DNA of 20,598 bases from JACQRW01 sp964371935 (GTDB lineage: Bacteria > Patescibacteriota > Minisyncoccia > Sungbacterales > HO2-52-23), in NCBI GenBank assembly GCA_964371935.1, contig CAYJOT010000013.1:1-20598 (forward strand). The letters run 5' to 3'. Below, in pieces: positions 1 through 7,171 of the stretch (its first letter is position 1; the number at the start of each line of letters is the position of its first letter). Under the pieces are notes generated by a model. It was not told where the DNA came from. It saw only the letters and a program-made list of their open reading frames with translations, and searched no databases. Both the position numbers and the translations under genes were made by a program.

Positions 1-2
1 CG

Positions 3-77
3 AGCTTTGGATTGTTCGTAAATGAATTTGACCGCGGAGATCAGTTTGTAAAAGAGATGAGAAATATCGATATGTAA
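3..77 (+). CDS. murD: UDP-N-acetylmuramoylalanine-D-glutamate ligase, C-terminal end only
   Basis: Partial gene, cut by the left edge. The open frame from base 3 encodes 24 residues ending at a TAA at 75-77. The tail SFGLFVNEFDRGDQF matches the usual end of MurD, where an ASF(D/G)xF segment is followed by a (N/E)xxxRGDxF motif that closes the C-terminal ligase domain. MurD adds D-glutamate to UDP-MurNAc-L-Ala in the cytoplasm. The position three bases upstream of ftsW and murG fits the usual dcw cluster order murD-ftsW-murG. Only 24 residues are visible, so the call rests on this short motif plus context; another Mur ligase is possible but less likely. Confidence 0.72.
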   Translation, partial: SFGLFVNEFDRGDQFVKEMRNIDM

Positions 78-80
78 AAT

Positions 81-1169
81 ATGCCCCATGCGCTCGACAA
101 ACCCCTATTCTTTCTCACGCTTACGATTTTGATCGTGGGGCTTTTGATTCTTGCGTCAGCTTCGATGGTGCTCTCACAAAAAAATTTTGGGACCATTTCC
201 TTTTATATTTTGCGCCAACTTTTGTACGGAGGAATTTTGGGAGGGCTTGTGCTCGCATTCACCCAATGGCTGCCGTACCGGACATGGAAACGTTTTGCGC
301 TCCCGCTTATGATATTTTCTTTTCTGCTCTCGGCATTGCTCTTTATTCCCAACCTGAGTTATGTTTCCGGCGGCGCGCGAAGATGGCTGCAAGTAGGAGG
401 ATTTAGTTTCCAGCCGTCCGAAGTGCTCAAATTTTCATTTCTGGTGTATCTTGCAAGCTGGCTTGACGCGCGCAGAAAAGAGATCAAAAGCGTTTCCTAC
501 GGCATGATCCCGTTTTCGATCATGATCGCGATTGTGGGAACCTTTCTGGTTATGCAGCGGGATGTCGGCACGCTTGGCGTGATCGTAGCAACGGCAGGAA
601 TTTTATACTTCTTGGGCGGAGGGAAAATTTCGCAAATGGTTACGCTCTCATTATTCGGATTGGTCATGTTGTTTCTGCTTATACGAGTAGAGTCATACCG
701 CTTGGACCGTATGCTTGTTTTCTTATATCCACAGACCGATCCGCAGGGCATCGGATACCAGATCAACCAGGCATTTATCGGCATTGGCTCGGGCGGATTC
801 TGGGGTTTGGGATTTGGTAAAAGTTTGCAGAAATATTCGTATCTGCCGGAGCCGATGGGGGATTCCATTTTCGCCATCTTCGCCGAAGAAGCCGGCTTTA
901 TCGGGGCATGCGCACTGTTGGCGCTTTTCGCGATATTTTTTTGGCGCGGGCTGCTCATAGCCAAACGCGCGCCTGACACCTTTGGCAAGCTGCTCGCCGC
1001 AGGCATCTCGGTTGGCATCATGACTCAAGGCTTTATCAACATGGCAGCAATCTCCGGCCTGCTCCCGCTTACCGGAATACCTCTTCCTATGGTAAGCTAT
1101 GGAAGTACATCGTTGGTCATTACCCTGACAAGCATTGGAGTGCTGCTGAATATATCTAAGTATACATAA
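81..1169 (+). CDS. ftsW: SEDS-family peptidoglycan glycosyltransferase FtsW
   Basis: Integral membrane polymerase of the SEDS family, which builds septal glycan strands from lipid II together with a class B penicillin-binding protein. The 362-residue product is almost entirely hydrophobic segments, consistent with about ten membrane helices and the family's normal length. Family hallmarks seen are GGARRWLQVGGFSFQPSE in the N-terminal third, where the polymerase loop lies, and LPEPMGDSIFAIFAEEAGFIG, the counterpart of the LPEAHTDFIFA segment that carries the essential acidic residue. The usual HTD is MGD here, keeping the Asp. The C-terminal GIPLPMVSYGSTS is also canonical. FtsW rather than RodA is preferred because the gene lies between murD and murG. 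The start at 81 is three bases after the murD stop; no clear Shine-Dalgarno is seen, so translation is probably coupled. Confidence 0.93.
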   Translation: MPHALDKPLFFLTLTILIVGLLILASASMVLSQKNFGTISFYILRQLLYGGILGGLVLAFTQWLPYRTWKRFALPLMIFSFLLSALLFIPNLSYVSGGARRWLQVGGFSFQPSEVLKFSFLVYLASWLDARRKEIKSVSYGMIPFSIMIAIVGTFLVMQRDVGTLGVIVATAGILYFLGGGKISQMVTLSLFGLVMLFLLIRVESYRLDRMLVFLYPQTDPQGIGYQINQAFIGIGSGGFWGLGFGKSLQKYSYLPEPMGDSIFAIFAEEAGFIGACALLALFAIFFWRGLLIAKRAPDTFGKLLAAGISVGIMTQGFINMAAISGLLPLTGIPLPMVSYGSTSLVITLTSIGVLLNISKYT

Positions 1170-1178
1170 TCACCTCGC

Positions 1179-2303
1179 ATGCGCATCTTATTTACCGCCG
1201 GCGGGAGCGGAGGACACGTGTTCCCGATCATTGCGGTCATCCGTGAACTGAAACGGATAGCGGAAGAGGAACGGATCCTGGATCTGGAGCTTTTCTACAT
1301 GGGACCGGAAGATTTCGGCCAGGAACAGCTGCGTGCCGAAGAAGTTCTCACCGTTCCGATCATGGCCGGCAAGATACGGCATTATGCTTCATTCCAAAAT
1401 TTCACAGATTTATTCAGGATTATCGGCGGCACGTTTCAGGCAATCTGGAATACGTTTCTTATCACGCCCGATGTTGTTTTCTCAAAAGGAGGATATGGCG
1501 CGTTTCCCGCAGTTGTTGCCGCAGTGGTGCTTCGCATTCCTCTCATCATCCACGAATCCGACTCGATTCCCGGCAAGGTAAATAAGTTTGCCGGACATTT
1601 TGCCAAGCGCATCGGTATTGCGTTTACCGGAGCGGCCGCATTTTTTCCAGAGAAAAAAGTGGCGCTGATCGGCATTCCTATTAGAAAACGTATCCTTGGG
1701 GGTAACCGCGATATCGCGCGAGAAAACCTCCAAATATTCTCGGATGTGCCGGTCATAGGCATTATTGGCGGCTCCCAGGGTGCGGCGCGCCTCAACGATG
1801 CCGCACTTGGAATCCTCAAAGAACTTGCCGAACGCTATGAAATACTTCATCAAACCGGCCCAAAAAACTTTCAGGATGTCACCCAGGAGGCATCAGTCAT
1901 CCTTGAATTCGGCCATAAAGAACGCTATCATGCGTTCAAGTTTCTTGACGAGGCGGGCTTGCGCGATTTTTATGTGACATCGGATCTCATCATCTCGCGC
2001 TCCGGCGCCTCATCAATTTTTGAGATCGCGGCTTGGGGCAAACCCTCGATTCTCATTCCCATCCAGAACTCCGCCCAAGATCACCAGCGCAAAAATGCCT
2101 ACGAGTACGCCGCAGCAGGCGCCTGCATCGTGATCGAGGAGCCAAATCTTTCCCCCCACGTCCTATTTGCCGAAATCAAAAAAGTCCTGGACAATCCAGA
2201 ACTCTTGACTAAAATGCGCATCGCCGCCCAAAAGTTTTCCCGCATTGACGCCGCCGAGCTTATCGCGCGGGAGATACTGAAAATGGGACTGCATCAGAAA
2301 TAA
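1179..2303 (+). CDS. murG: UDP-GlcNAc:lipid I N-acetylglucosaminyltransferase MurG
   Basis: Transfers GlcNAc from UDP-GlcNAc to lipid I on the inner face of the membrane, giving lipid II, the substrate FtsW polymerises. The product has 374 residues, near the family norm of 355-380. The N-terminal glycine-rich loop AGGSGGH is at residues 7-13. A second glycine loop, GGSQGAARLN, starts the C-terminal domain, and the UDP-sugar binding segment reads SRSGASSIFEIAAWGKPS followed by DHQRKNA, as in characterised MurG proteins. The ATG at 1179 is nine bases after the ftsW stop and has no good Shine-Dalgarno, so translational coupling is likely. murC, often next in this cluster, is not here; gltX follows instead. 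Confidence 0.96.
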   Translation: MRILFTAGGSGGHVFPIIAVIRELKRIAEEERILDLELFYMGPEDFGQEQLRAEEVLTVPIMAGKIRHYASFQNFTDLFRIIGGTFQAIWNTFLITPDVVFSKGGYGAFPAVVAAVVLRIPLIIHESDSIPGKVNKFAGHFAKRIGIAFTGAAAFFPEKKVALIGIPIRKRILGGNRDIARENLQIFSDVPVIGIIGGSQGAARLNDAALGILKELAERYEILHQTGPKNFQDVTQEASVILEFGHKERYHAFKFLDEAGLRDFYVTSDLIISRSGASSIFEIAAWGKPSILIPIQNSAQDHQRKNAYEYAAAGACIVIEEPNLSPHVLFAEIKKVLDNPELLTKMRIAAQKFSRIDAAELIAREILKMGLHQK

Positions 2304-2304
2304 C

Positions 2305-3753
2305 ATGCCAACCCCACGCGTAAGAATAGCACCATCGCCCACAGGATACATGCACGTAGGTACTGCCCGACTTGCGCTTTTTAATTACGCCTTTGCGAAG
2401 CAACAGAAGGGTTCACTGGTTCTTCGTATAGAAGACACCGATACAGCGCGGTCAAAAAAAGAATATGAGGAAGCAATTTTTGAAGGGCTTCGGTGGCTAA
2501 AAATCATCCCAGATGAAGATCCCGAAAGAGGCGGCGATTATGGACCCTACAGACAGAGCGAGCGAATAGCTTTTCATAGGAAGGCGCTTGAGGTGCTTCT
2601 ACAAAAGAAGAATATTTTTTACTGTTCTCACGAAGCGATGTCCGAAGAGGAACACTCCGTGCATTGGTGTGACGATAAAGATAAAAATCTTTCGTCCGGT
2701 ATTTTGAGGTTTAGAACACCAAAAGATCAAGATATTATTTTCCAAGATCTTATCCGCGGAGAGATAAAGTTTAACACCGAAACGGTGGGGGATTTTTCAG
2801 TCGCGCGCTCCCTTGATAGTCCTCTGTATCATTTTGCGGTTGTTATTGATGATTATTTAATGGAAATTACTCACGTGCTTCGTGGAGAGGATATACTTCC
2901 GAGCACGCCAAAACATATATTAATGCAAGAAGCTCTCGGATATGAACCTCCGGCTTACGGTCATTTGCCTCTGGTGCTTGGGCCGGACAGAAGCAAGCTC
3001 TCAAAACGCCATGGTCCAACATCATTGCTCGAATTTCGCGAAAAGGGCTATTTGCCGGAAGCATTGATTAACTTCCTTGCTTTAATAGGTTGGAATCCGG
3101 GAACTGATCGAGAAATTTTCTCTTTTGAAGATTTTATCAAAGAATTTTCCCTTGAAAAAGTCCAGAAATCCGGAGCCATTTTCGACTTCCAGAAACTTGA
3201 CTGGATGAACGGCGAGTATATCCGCAAAAAACCATTGGCGGAACTTACCGAATTGTGCAAACCATACCTTGCAGATTTTCTTACCTCTTCAACATCATCA
3301 CAACATTCTAATATTCTTGAGAATGTCGGAATGTTAGACGAGCATAGACGAGACGAGTATATCAGGAAAGTCATCGCTCTTGAGCAGCCGCGTTTGAAGA
3401 AACTCTCCGAGATAGGGGAGCGGGTAGAATATTTTTTCAGACCGCCAGAATATCAAAAAGAGTTGCTACAATGGAAGAATATGTCTTTTGCGGAGATTGC
3501 CGCTTCATTAGATCGATCTGAAAAAATAATTTCCAATTTCCAATTTCCAATTTCCAAAGAAGAAGTTGAAAAAGCATTTTTAGATAACATAGGAGTGGGG
3601 GATAAAGGATCGCTTCTCTGGCCCTTGCGCGTAGCACTCTCTGGCAGAAAAGCATCTCCGGGTCCGTTCGAAATCATGGCAATACTTGGCATTGAGGAAT
3701 CGCTCAATCGCATCAAAGTCGCGCAAATACTCTTAAAAAAGATAGCGGATTGA
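2305..3753 (+). CDS. gltX: Glutamyl-tRNA synthetase
   Basis: Class I aminoacyl-tRNA synthetase that charges tRNA-Glu; in organisms lacking GlnRS it may also charge tRNA-Gln for GatCAB amidation, which this window cannot decide. The 482-residue product has the class I signature RIAPSPTGYMHVGTAR, with the HIGH-type HVGT at residues 17-20, the GluRS zinc/tRNA region in the middle, and the KMSKS-type loop KLSKRHG from residue 231. The C-terminal anticodon-binding part is longer and less conserved. Two repeat-like stretches lie in it without breaking the frame: a palindrome at residues 333-345 and four copies of a 7-base unit at residues 409-418. The start codon is one base after the murG stop, so it belongs to the same operon. 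The end is followed by a large hairpin at 3753-3796. Confidence 0.96.
   Translation: MPTPRVRIAPSPTGYMHVGTARLALFNYAFAKQQKGSLVLRIEDTDTARSKKEYEEAIFEGLRWLKIIPDEDPERGGDYGPYRQSERIAFHRKALEVLLQKKNIFYCSHEAMSEEEHSVHWCDDKDKNLSSGILRFRTPKDQDIIFQDLIRGEIKFNTETVGDFSVARSLDSPLYHFAVVIDDYLMEITHVLRGEDILPSTPKHILMQEALGYEPPAYGHLPLVLGPDRSKLSKRHGPTSLLEFREKGYLPEALINFLALIGWNPGTDREIFSFEDFIKEFSLEKVQKSGAIFDFQKLDWMNGEYIRKKPLAELTELCKPYLADFLTSSTSSQHSNILENVGMLDEHRRDEYIRKVIALEQPRLKKLSEIGERVEYFFRPPEYQKELLQWKNMSFAEIAASLDRSEKIISNFQFPISKEEVEKAFLDNIGVGDKGSLLWPLRVALSGRKASPGPFEIMAILGIEESLNRIKVAQILLKKIAD
3302..3338 (+). repeat. Palindromic element inside gltX, second copy between atpG and atpD
   Basis: The core 3303-3326 is a near-palindrome, ACATTCT...GAGAATGT. 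It matches the reverse complement of 15641-15664 at 23 of 24 bases, and similarity extends over about 37 bases (33 identical by my count). Inside gltX it encodes NILENVGML around residues 335-343 and leaves the frame intact. A family of mobile palindromes is the simplest explanation; chance identity over this length is unlikely. Confidence 0.7.
3530..3557 (+). repeat. Four tandem copies of TTTCCAA inside gltX
   Basis: Four perfect head-to-tail 7-base units TTTCCAA, encoding NFQFPIS-like residues at about 409-418 of GltX. A unit of seven bases shifts the frame unless copies change by three, so copy number should be under selection or vary in steps of three. It sits in a poorly conserved region between helices of the anticodon-binding domain. 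Confidence 0.75.
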
Positions 3754-3796
3754 TTCTTAACAAACTTGTGACGATCGTCAGATAATTGTTAAGAAT
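3753..3796. terminator. Long symmetric hairpin after gltX with CGATCG core
   Basis: A dyad centred between 3774 and 3775. The centre TGACGATCGTCA is a perfect 12-base palindrome, then four of the next five positions do not pair, then 11 bases pair perfectly (3753-3763 with 3786-3796); 18 of 22 positions pair. It lies between gltX and the M23 gene, starting on the last base of the gltX stop. There is no long U-tract on either strand, so factor-independent termination is plausible but unproven. The same core appears at 8390 and 13812. Confidence 0.55.
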
Positions 3797-3850
3797 AAAA
3801 ATGATTCAAGCCAACTCCACGAATATGCGAAGATGTGATATGCTCAAGCT

Positions 3851-5203
3851 ATGATCTCCGGCACGCGGTCATGGATGGGGTGGTTTTCCGGAGCGATTTT
3901 TCTTATCGCTCTCTTTGCTGCGGCCAATACCGTTCACGCGTTGACGATTTATGAGCTACAGCGGGGGATTGACCAGAAAAATGCCGAGATCCAGAAGCTG
4001 CAGGAAGCGAAAAAAAAGTATCAGCAAGAACTCCAAAAAAATCAGCAGCGGAGCGGCACGCTCAAACAGGAGATTGCCAATATCGATAATTCAATTAAAA
4101 GCCTTTCAGACAGCATCGTCCTGACCGAGCGGCAAGTAGAGCGGGCACGGCTTCAGATACAGCAGCTCGGTCTTGAAATTTCCCAGAAGGACTCGTCTAT
4201 TCAGAAGGTGAAGAGCGGCCTTGCGATTGTCCTCAACTCATTCGCGCAGCGCGAACAGGAACCGCAAATGTACGCCCTCTTCAAAGGAAACTCTCTCGCT
4301 CAATTTTTCCGCGTCATACATGATGCAACGCTTCTTGAGCAGAAGATGCTCGTAGCGCTTGATGATCTTCATGCGTTGCGCACAGCACGCGCCCAGGAAA
4401 AATCCAAAAGCGAGGAGAAAAAAGCCGAGTTGCAGAATCTTGAGGGCAATCTTACGGTTCAAAAACAGGGCCAGGTTGCGGCAAAAAACGACCGGAACAG
4501 TCTGCTTTCTATAACCAAAAATGAAGAAAAGAAGTATCAGCAGTTGATCAAAGAACAGGAACAAAAAGAAGCGCAGCTCAATAAAGAGATCGCCGACTAT
4601 GAGCGGCAAATTAAAGTCACCCTCAATGCCTCATTGCTGCCGACCCGCGGACGCGGGGTCTTGGCGTATCCGCTTCCTGATATGATTCTGGAATCATGCT
4701 CGTCCTCTCTGGTTGCAGACCAAAAAAACTGCGTGACACAATTCTTCGGGTATACCGCCTTTGCCGCAAGCGGCGCATACAGCGGCAAGGGACACAATGG
4801 CATGGATTTTCGGGCATTAGTCGGTACGCCGGTATTTGCCGCAGGATCGGGTGTTGTAGAAGCCACCGGTGACACCGATACCGAGTGTCCGCGCGCATCG
4901 TACGGCAAATGGATTCTCGTGCGGCACAACAACAACCTCTCAACAATTTACGGCCATCTTTCCAGAATAGACGTGAGCAGCGGCCAGAGCATAAGCTCTG
5001 GACAGCGCATCGGGCTTTCCGGCCGAAGCGGATATGCCACGGGCCCGCACCTGCATCTGACGGTCGCCATTACCCAGGCAGTGCAGGTCAGTTCATTTCC
5101 CGCCAACACCTGCGGCCAACGCCGCAACATCACCCTCCCGGTAGTAGGCAGCGACCCGGTATCAGGCATCTCCGGATATTTGAACCCGTTGAATTATTTG
5201 TAA
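3851..5203 (+). CDS. Secreted coiled-coil M23 (LytM-type) murein endopeptidase
   Basis: EnvC-like cell-wall hydrolase or hydrolase activator. The 450-residue product starts with a basic stretch and a hydrophobic segment (about residues 10-29) ending VHA, a likely signal peptide or anchor. Residues about 33-260 are charged, Gln/Glu/Lys-rich coiled coil in two blocks. Residues about 290-450 are the peptidase M23 domain. The zinc ligands look intact: H315 and D319 in GHNGMD, and the HxH pair H400/H402 in GPHLHL, so it may be catalytic, unlike degenerate EnvC proteins. It probably acts outside the membrane on peptide cross-links during division, matching the upstream murD-ftsW-murG genes. A TGATATGCT box ends six bases before the ATG, so the message could be leaderless; no Shine-Dalgarno is seen. 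Confidence 0.92.
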   Translation: MISGTRSWMGWFSGAIFLIALFAAANTVHALTIYELQRGIDQKNAEIQKLQEAKKKYQQELQKNQQRSGTLKQEIANIDNSIKSLSDSIVLTERQVERARLQIQQLGLEISQKDSSIQKVKSGLAIVLNSFAQREQEPQMYALFKGNSLAQFFRVIHDATLLEQKMLVALDDLHALRTARAQEKSKSEEKKAELQNLEGNLTVQKQGQVAAKNDRNSLLSITKNEEKKYQQLIKEQEQKEAQLNKEIADYERQIKVTLNASLLPTRGRGVLAYPLPDMILESCSSSLVADQKNCVTQFFGYTAFAASGAYSGKGHNGMDFRALVGTPVFAAGSGVVEATGDTDTECPRASYGKWILVRHNNNLSTIYGHLSRIDVSSGQSISSGQRIGLSGRSGYATGPHLHLTVAITQAVQVSSFPANTCGQRRNITLPVVGSDPVSGISGYLNPLNYL

Positions 5204-5264
5204 AAAATCGGAAAGAGGTATAGGGTAATAATTAGATCTATTGTCATTATAGGAAGGAGTCTAT

Positions 5265-6031
5265 ATGTCTATAGGCGATCGTAAATGTGGCGGATGTACT
5301 GCGTGTTGCAAAACCCATGAGGTCGTTGAAATTAAAAAGCCAAGAGGGGTATGGTGTACCCATTGTGATATAGGAAAAGGATGTCGCATTTATTTAGAGC
5401 GACCGCAAGCATGTAAAAGCTTTCGATGCTTGTGGTTGAGAGGAGTTGGCGACGAAAGAGATCGCCCTGATCGCTCAAAAGTTGTTTGGGGATATGGCCC
5501 ATGGATAACGGAAACGCGTCTCATAGCTANNNNNNNNNNNNNNNNNNNNNNNNNNNNNNNNNNNNNNNNNNNNNNNNNNNNNNNNNNNNNNNNNNNNNNN
5601 NNNNNNNNNNNNNNNNNNNNNNNNNNNNNTCAAAAGTTGTTTGGGGATATGGCCCATGGATAACGGAAACGCGTCTCATAGCTACTGCTGTAGAAATGGT
5701 ACCTGGTGCGGCTGAACGTCCTTTCGCACAAAGAACCGCAAAAGCAGTGCTCCAAACAGGACAATTTGTCATGCATCGGCTATTTTCCGGAACGCGGATA
5801 CTTTTTGTACCGGATGACGTCAATTTATCAGCAGATCCGGAGGTGCTTGATTTTCTTCGAGAAGAAAATATTGAGCTGCGACTCTCTATTTTAGAGGATG
5901 AAACCTCCTATGAGTTTTCTCCGCATACGTGTCCGAGGCATGCACATAGCGCGTTGTGGTCTGTAAAGATTCATGACCAAGCAGAATTTGAATTGCGGCG
6001 GGATTCGCGCCTTGTTCTGCCAGATAAGTAG
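5265..6031 (+). CDS. YkgJ-type cysteine-cluster protein (interrupted by assembly gap)
   Basis: The N-terminal part has nine cysteines in a pattern typical of the YkgJ/putative zinc- or iron-chelating family: CGGCTACC at residues 8-15, C31xxC34, C40, and C50/C55 in the CRIYLERPQACKSFRC segment. The biochemical role is unknown; family members probably bind Fe-S or zinc. The frame runs from ATG 5265 into a 100-N gap. After the gap a 55-base copy of the pre-gap sequence continues in another frame to a TAG at 6029-6031. Removing the N run plus one copy (155 bases) yields one open frame of 203 residues, so the break is an assembly artefact. A strong Shine-Dalgarno AGGAAGGAG lies at 5251-5259. The last 48 codons overlap the recombinase gene on the other strand, so the native C-terminus may have been replaced. 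Confidence 0.78.
5475..5684. other. Scaffold gap (100 N, 5530-5629) flanked by a 55-bp duplication
   Basis: Bases 5475-5529 and 5630-5684 are identical, and the spacer is exactly 100 N, a common default gap size. The two contig ends evidently overlap by 55 bases and were scaffolded without merging. True sequence here is probably 155 bases shorter. Confidence 0.93.
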
Positions 6032-6815
6032 CAAAACCATGACGCATTGAGTGAGGCGATGTCGGTACATTAATACCAAGGCGTTCGCGATATACTTTCA
6101 TTTTCATCTGGACATAATTTGGAGAGATGCGGCTCGTATCTTTTTCCGTGTTGCGGCCACGATAGGGAATAAAGAGTGCTGTGTGCTCATCTGTGCGTAT
6201 AGCAAGATAGGACTTGATGTGTTTATATGCACGATCAGTCAAATATACAAATCGCTCCTTTTTGCCTTTGCCGCGAATAAAAATTCTCCCTGTTTTATCA
6301 ATCTGGTTACGATTAAGTGAGACGAGTTCCGAAATCCTCATTCCGGTTGAAAAAAGCGTTTCCAACATAGCACGATTACGTAACTTTAACTTCTTTGTTT
6401 TTTCAAATTTAGTAGGGGATTCAATCAGAGAGATTAGAGCATCCAATTCTGCGACCCGCGAGTGTGGACGAGGCATCTTGATTAACTTCACTACTTCTGG
6501 CGGTACGGGTACAATGTAGTCAGCATCAACAAGATACTTCAGATAGGCGCGGAGACTTGAAAGAGAGCGATTAATTGATCCGGCCGAAAGTTTTTGTGAA
6601 GTTTTCTTGAAATCCGCAGTTTTACGATCTTGAGAGTTAAGATATGCTTTATAGAGTTCAATAGTACGTTTTGATACTTCAGCAAATGGCGTCTTTACGT
6701 CTTCATCAAGAAAACGATCAAATACTGCAAGGTCGCGCTCGTAATTGTAAAGCGTTTCAGAAGAGTAATTATTGCTTCTGATACTCAAAAGAAAATCATC
6801 AAGATACGGAAGCAT
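5886..6815 (-). CDS. XerC/XerD-type tyrosine recombinase
   Basis: Site-specific recombinase of the phage-integrase family, 309 residues, the length of XerC/XerD. Residues 1-105 form the SAM-like core-binding domain (LDDFLLSIRSNNYSSETLYNY start). The catalytic domain has R160 in STGMRISELVSL, the beta-hairpin lysine near 185 in GKGKKERFVYL, H255xxR258 in HSMRHGFAT, H281 in LLGHESLQTT and the nucleophile Y290. All catalytic residues are present. It could be the chromosomal dimer-resolution enzyme or an integrase of a mobile segment; no dif-like site was identified. The stop overlaps the convergent cysteine-cluster ORF by 146 bases. A promoter with a perfect TATAAT lies upstream at 6855-6883. 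The gene is visibly more AT-rich than the cell-wall and ATP-synthase genes around it. Confidence 0.93.
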   Translation of the reverse strand: MLPYLDDFLLSIRSNNYSSETLYNYERDLAVFDRFLDEDVKTPFAEVSKRTIELYKAYLNSQDRKTADFKKTSQKLSAGSINRSLSSLRAYLKYLVDADYIVPVPPEVVKLIKMPRPHSRVAELDALISLIESPTKFEKTKKLKLRNRAMLETLFSTGMRISELVSLNRNQIDKTGRIFIRGKGKKERFVYLTDRAYKHIKSYLAIRTDEHTALFIPYRGRNTEKDTSRISPNYVQMKMKVYRERLGINVPTSPHSMRHGFATYLAEQGANPAAIQILLGHESLQTTTRYVHASDTYAEKTHRRFHPLK

Positions 6816-6854
6816 AAAAGGTTTTATATTTATATCTCATTGGGCATTAGGGTT

Positions 6855-6883
6855 ATTATACTCAATTCAATATAATAAGTAAA
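6855..6883 (-). promoter_or_regulatory. Probable promoter of the recombinase gene
   Basis: On the minus strand: -35 TTTACT (6883-6878, four of six), a 17-base spacer, and a perfect -10 TATAAT (6860-6855). Predicted start near 6848 leaves a leader of about 33 bases before the ATG at 6815. No convincing Shine-Dalgarno follows. Confidence 0.55.
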
Positions 6884-6906
6884 GGCGAGGTTATCCACAC
6901 TCGCCT
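6883..6906. terminator. Hairpin at the end of the small coiled-coil gene
   Basis: AGGCGAG (6883-6889) pairs with CTCGCCT (6900-6906) across a 10-base loop that holds the stop codon of the 6891-7121 gene. On the minus strand it is followed by TTTACTTATTAT, a weak U-tract; on the plus strand by CTTTTTCTCC. It may separate the small gene from the recombinase promoter, whose -35 starts at the edge of the stem. Confidence 0.4.
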
Positions 6907-7121
6907 CTTTTTCTCCACCATCTGATTATCGTGCTACCGCATATCTGCACCAACCCAGAAAGTGCCTCCCACAACGCTTTAGTTGATTCTATTAGTGCTT
7001 CTGAATTTCTTTTCGTGTATAGCAACTCTCTTTCGCGTTCCAATTTACGGAGTTTTTCACGCAAGGATTTGATCTCTTCTTCCAATAAGGCATCCACACG
7101 CTGGTAATATACTTCATTCAT
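6891..7121 (-). CDS. Small coiled-coil protein of unknown function
   Basis: A 76-residue product not recognised as any known family. Residues about 8-45 are dense in Glu, Lys, Arg and Leu with heptad-like spacing (LLEEEIKSLREKLRKLERE), a probable coiled coil. The C-terminal part (LWEALSGLVQICGSTIIRWW) is hydrophobic or amphipathic and ends in a basic tail RKRGECG, so it could contact the membrane or a partner. An AGGAG sits nine bases before the ATG at 7121, which supports expression. It lies upstream of the recombinase on the same strand and diverges from the RecB-type nuclease. No function is assigned. Confidence 0.6.
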   Translation of the reverse strand: MNEVYYQRVDALLEEEIKSLREKLRKLERERELLYTKRNSEALIESTKALWEALSGLVQICGSTIIRWWRKRGECG

Positions 7122-7171
7122 AAACTCAACTCCTTTCTTTATACAAAGACCTGTAATATACTACTTATACC

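Noticed and set aside
4641..4660. Palindrome ACCCGCG/CGCGGGGT in the M23 gene
   Set aside because: Imperfect, short, and the encoded TRGRGVLAYP is normal at this domain boundary, so it is not counted with the inserted elements.
5475..5684. 55-bp direct repeat as target-site duplication of an insertion sequence
   Set aside because: Exactly 100 N between perfect copies, and frame restoration on collapse, point to a scaffolding artefact.
6871..6876. Plus-strand TATAAT upstream of the small coiled-coil gene region
   Set aside because: No -35 at the right distance and no plus-strand gene downstream until 7172.
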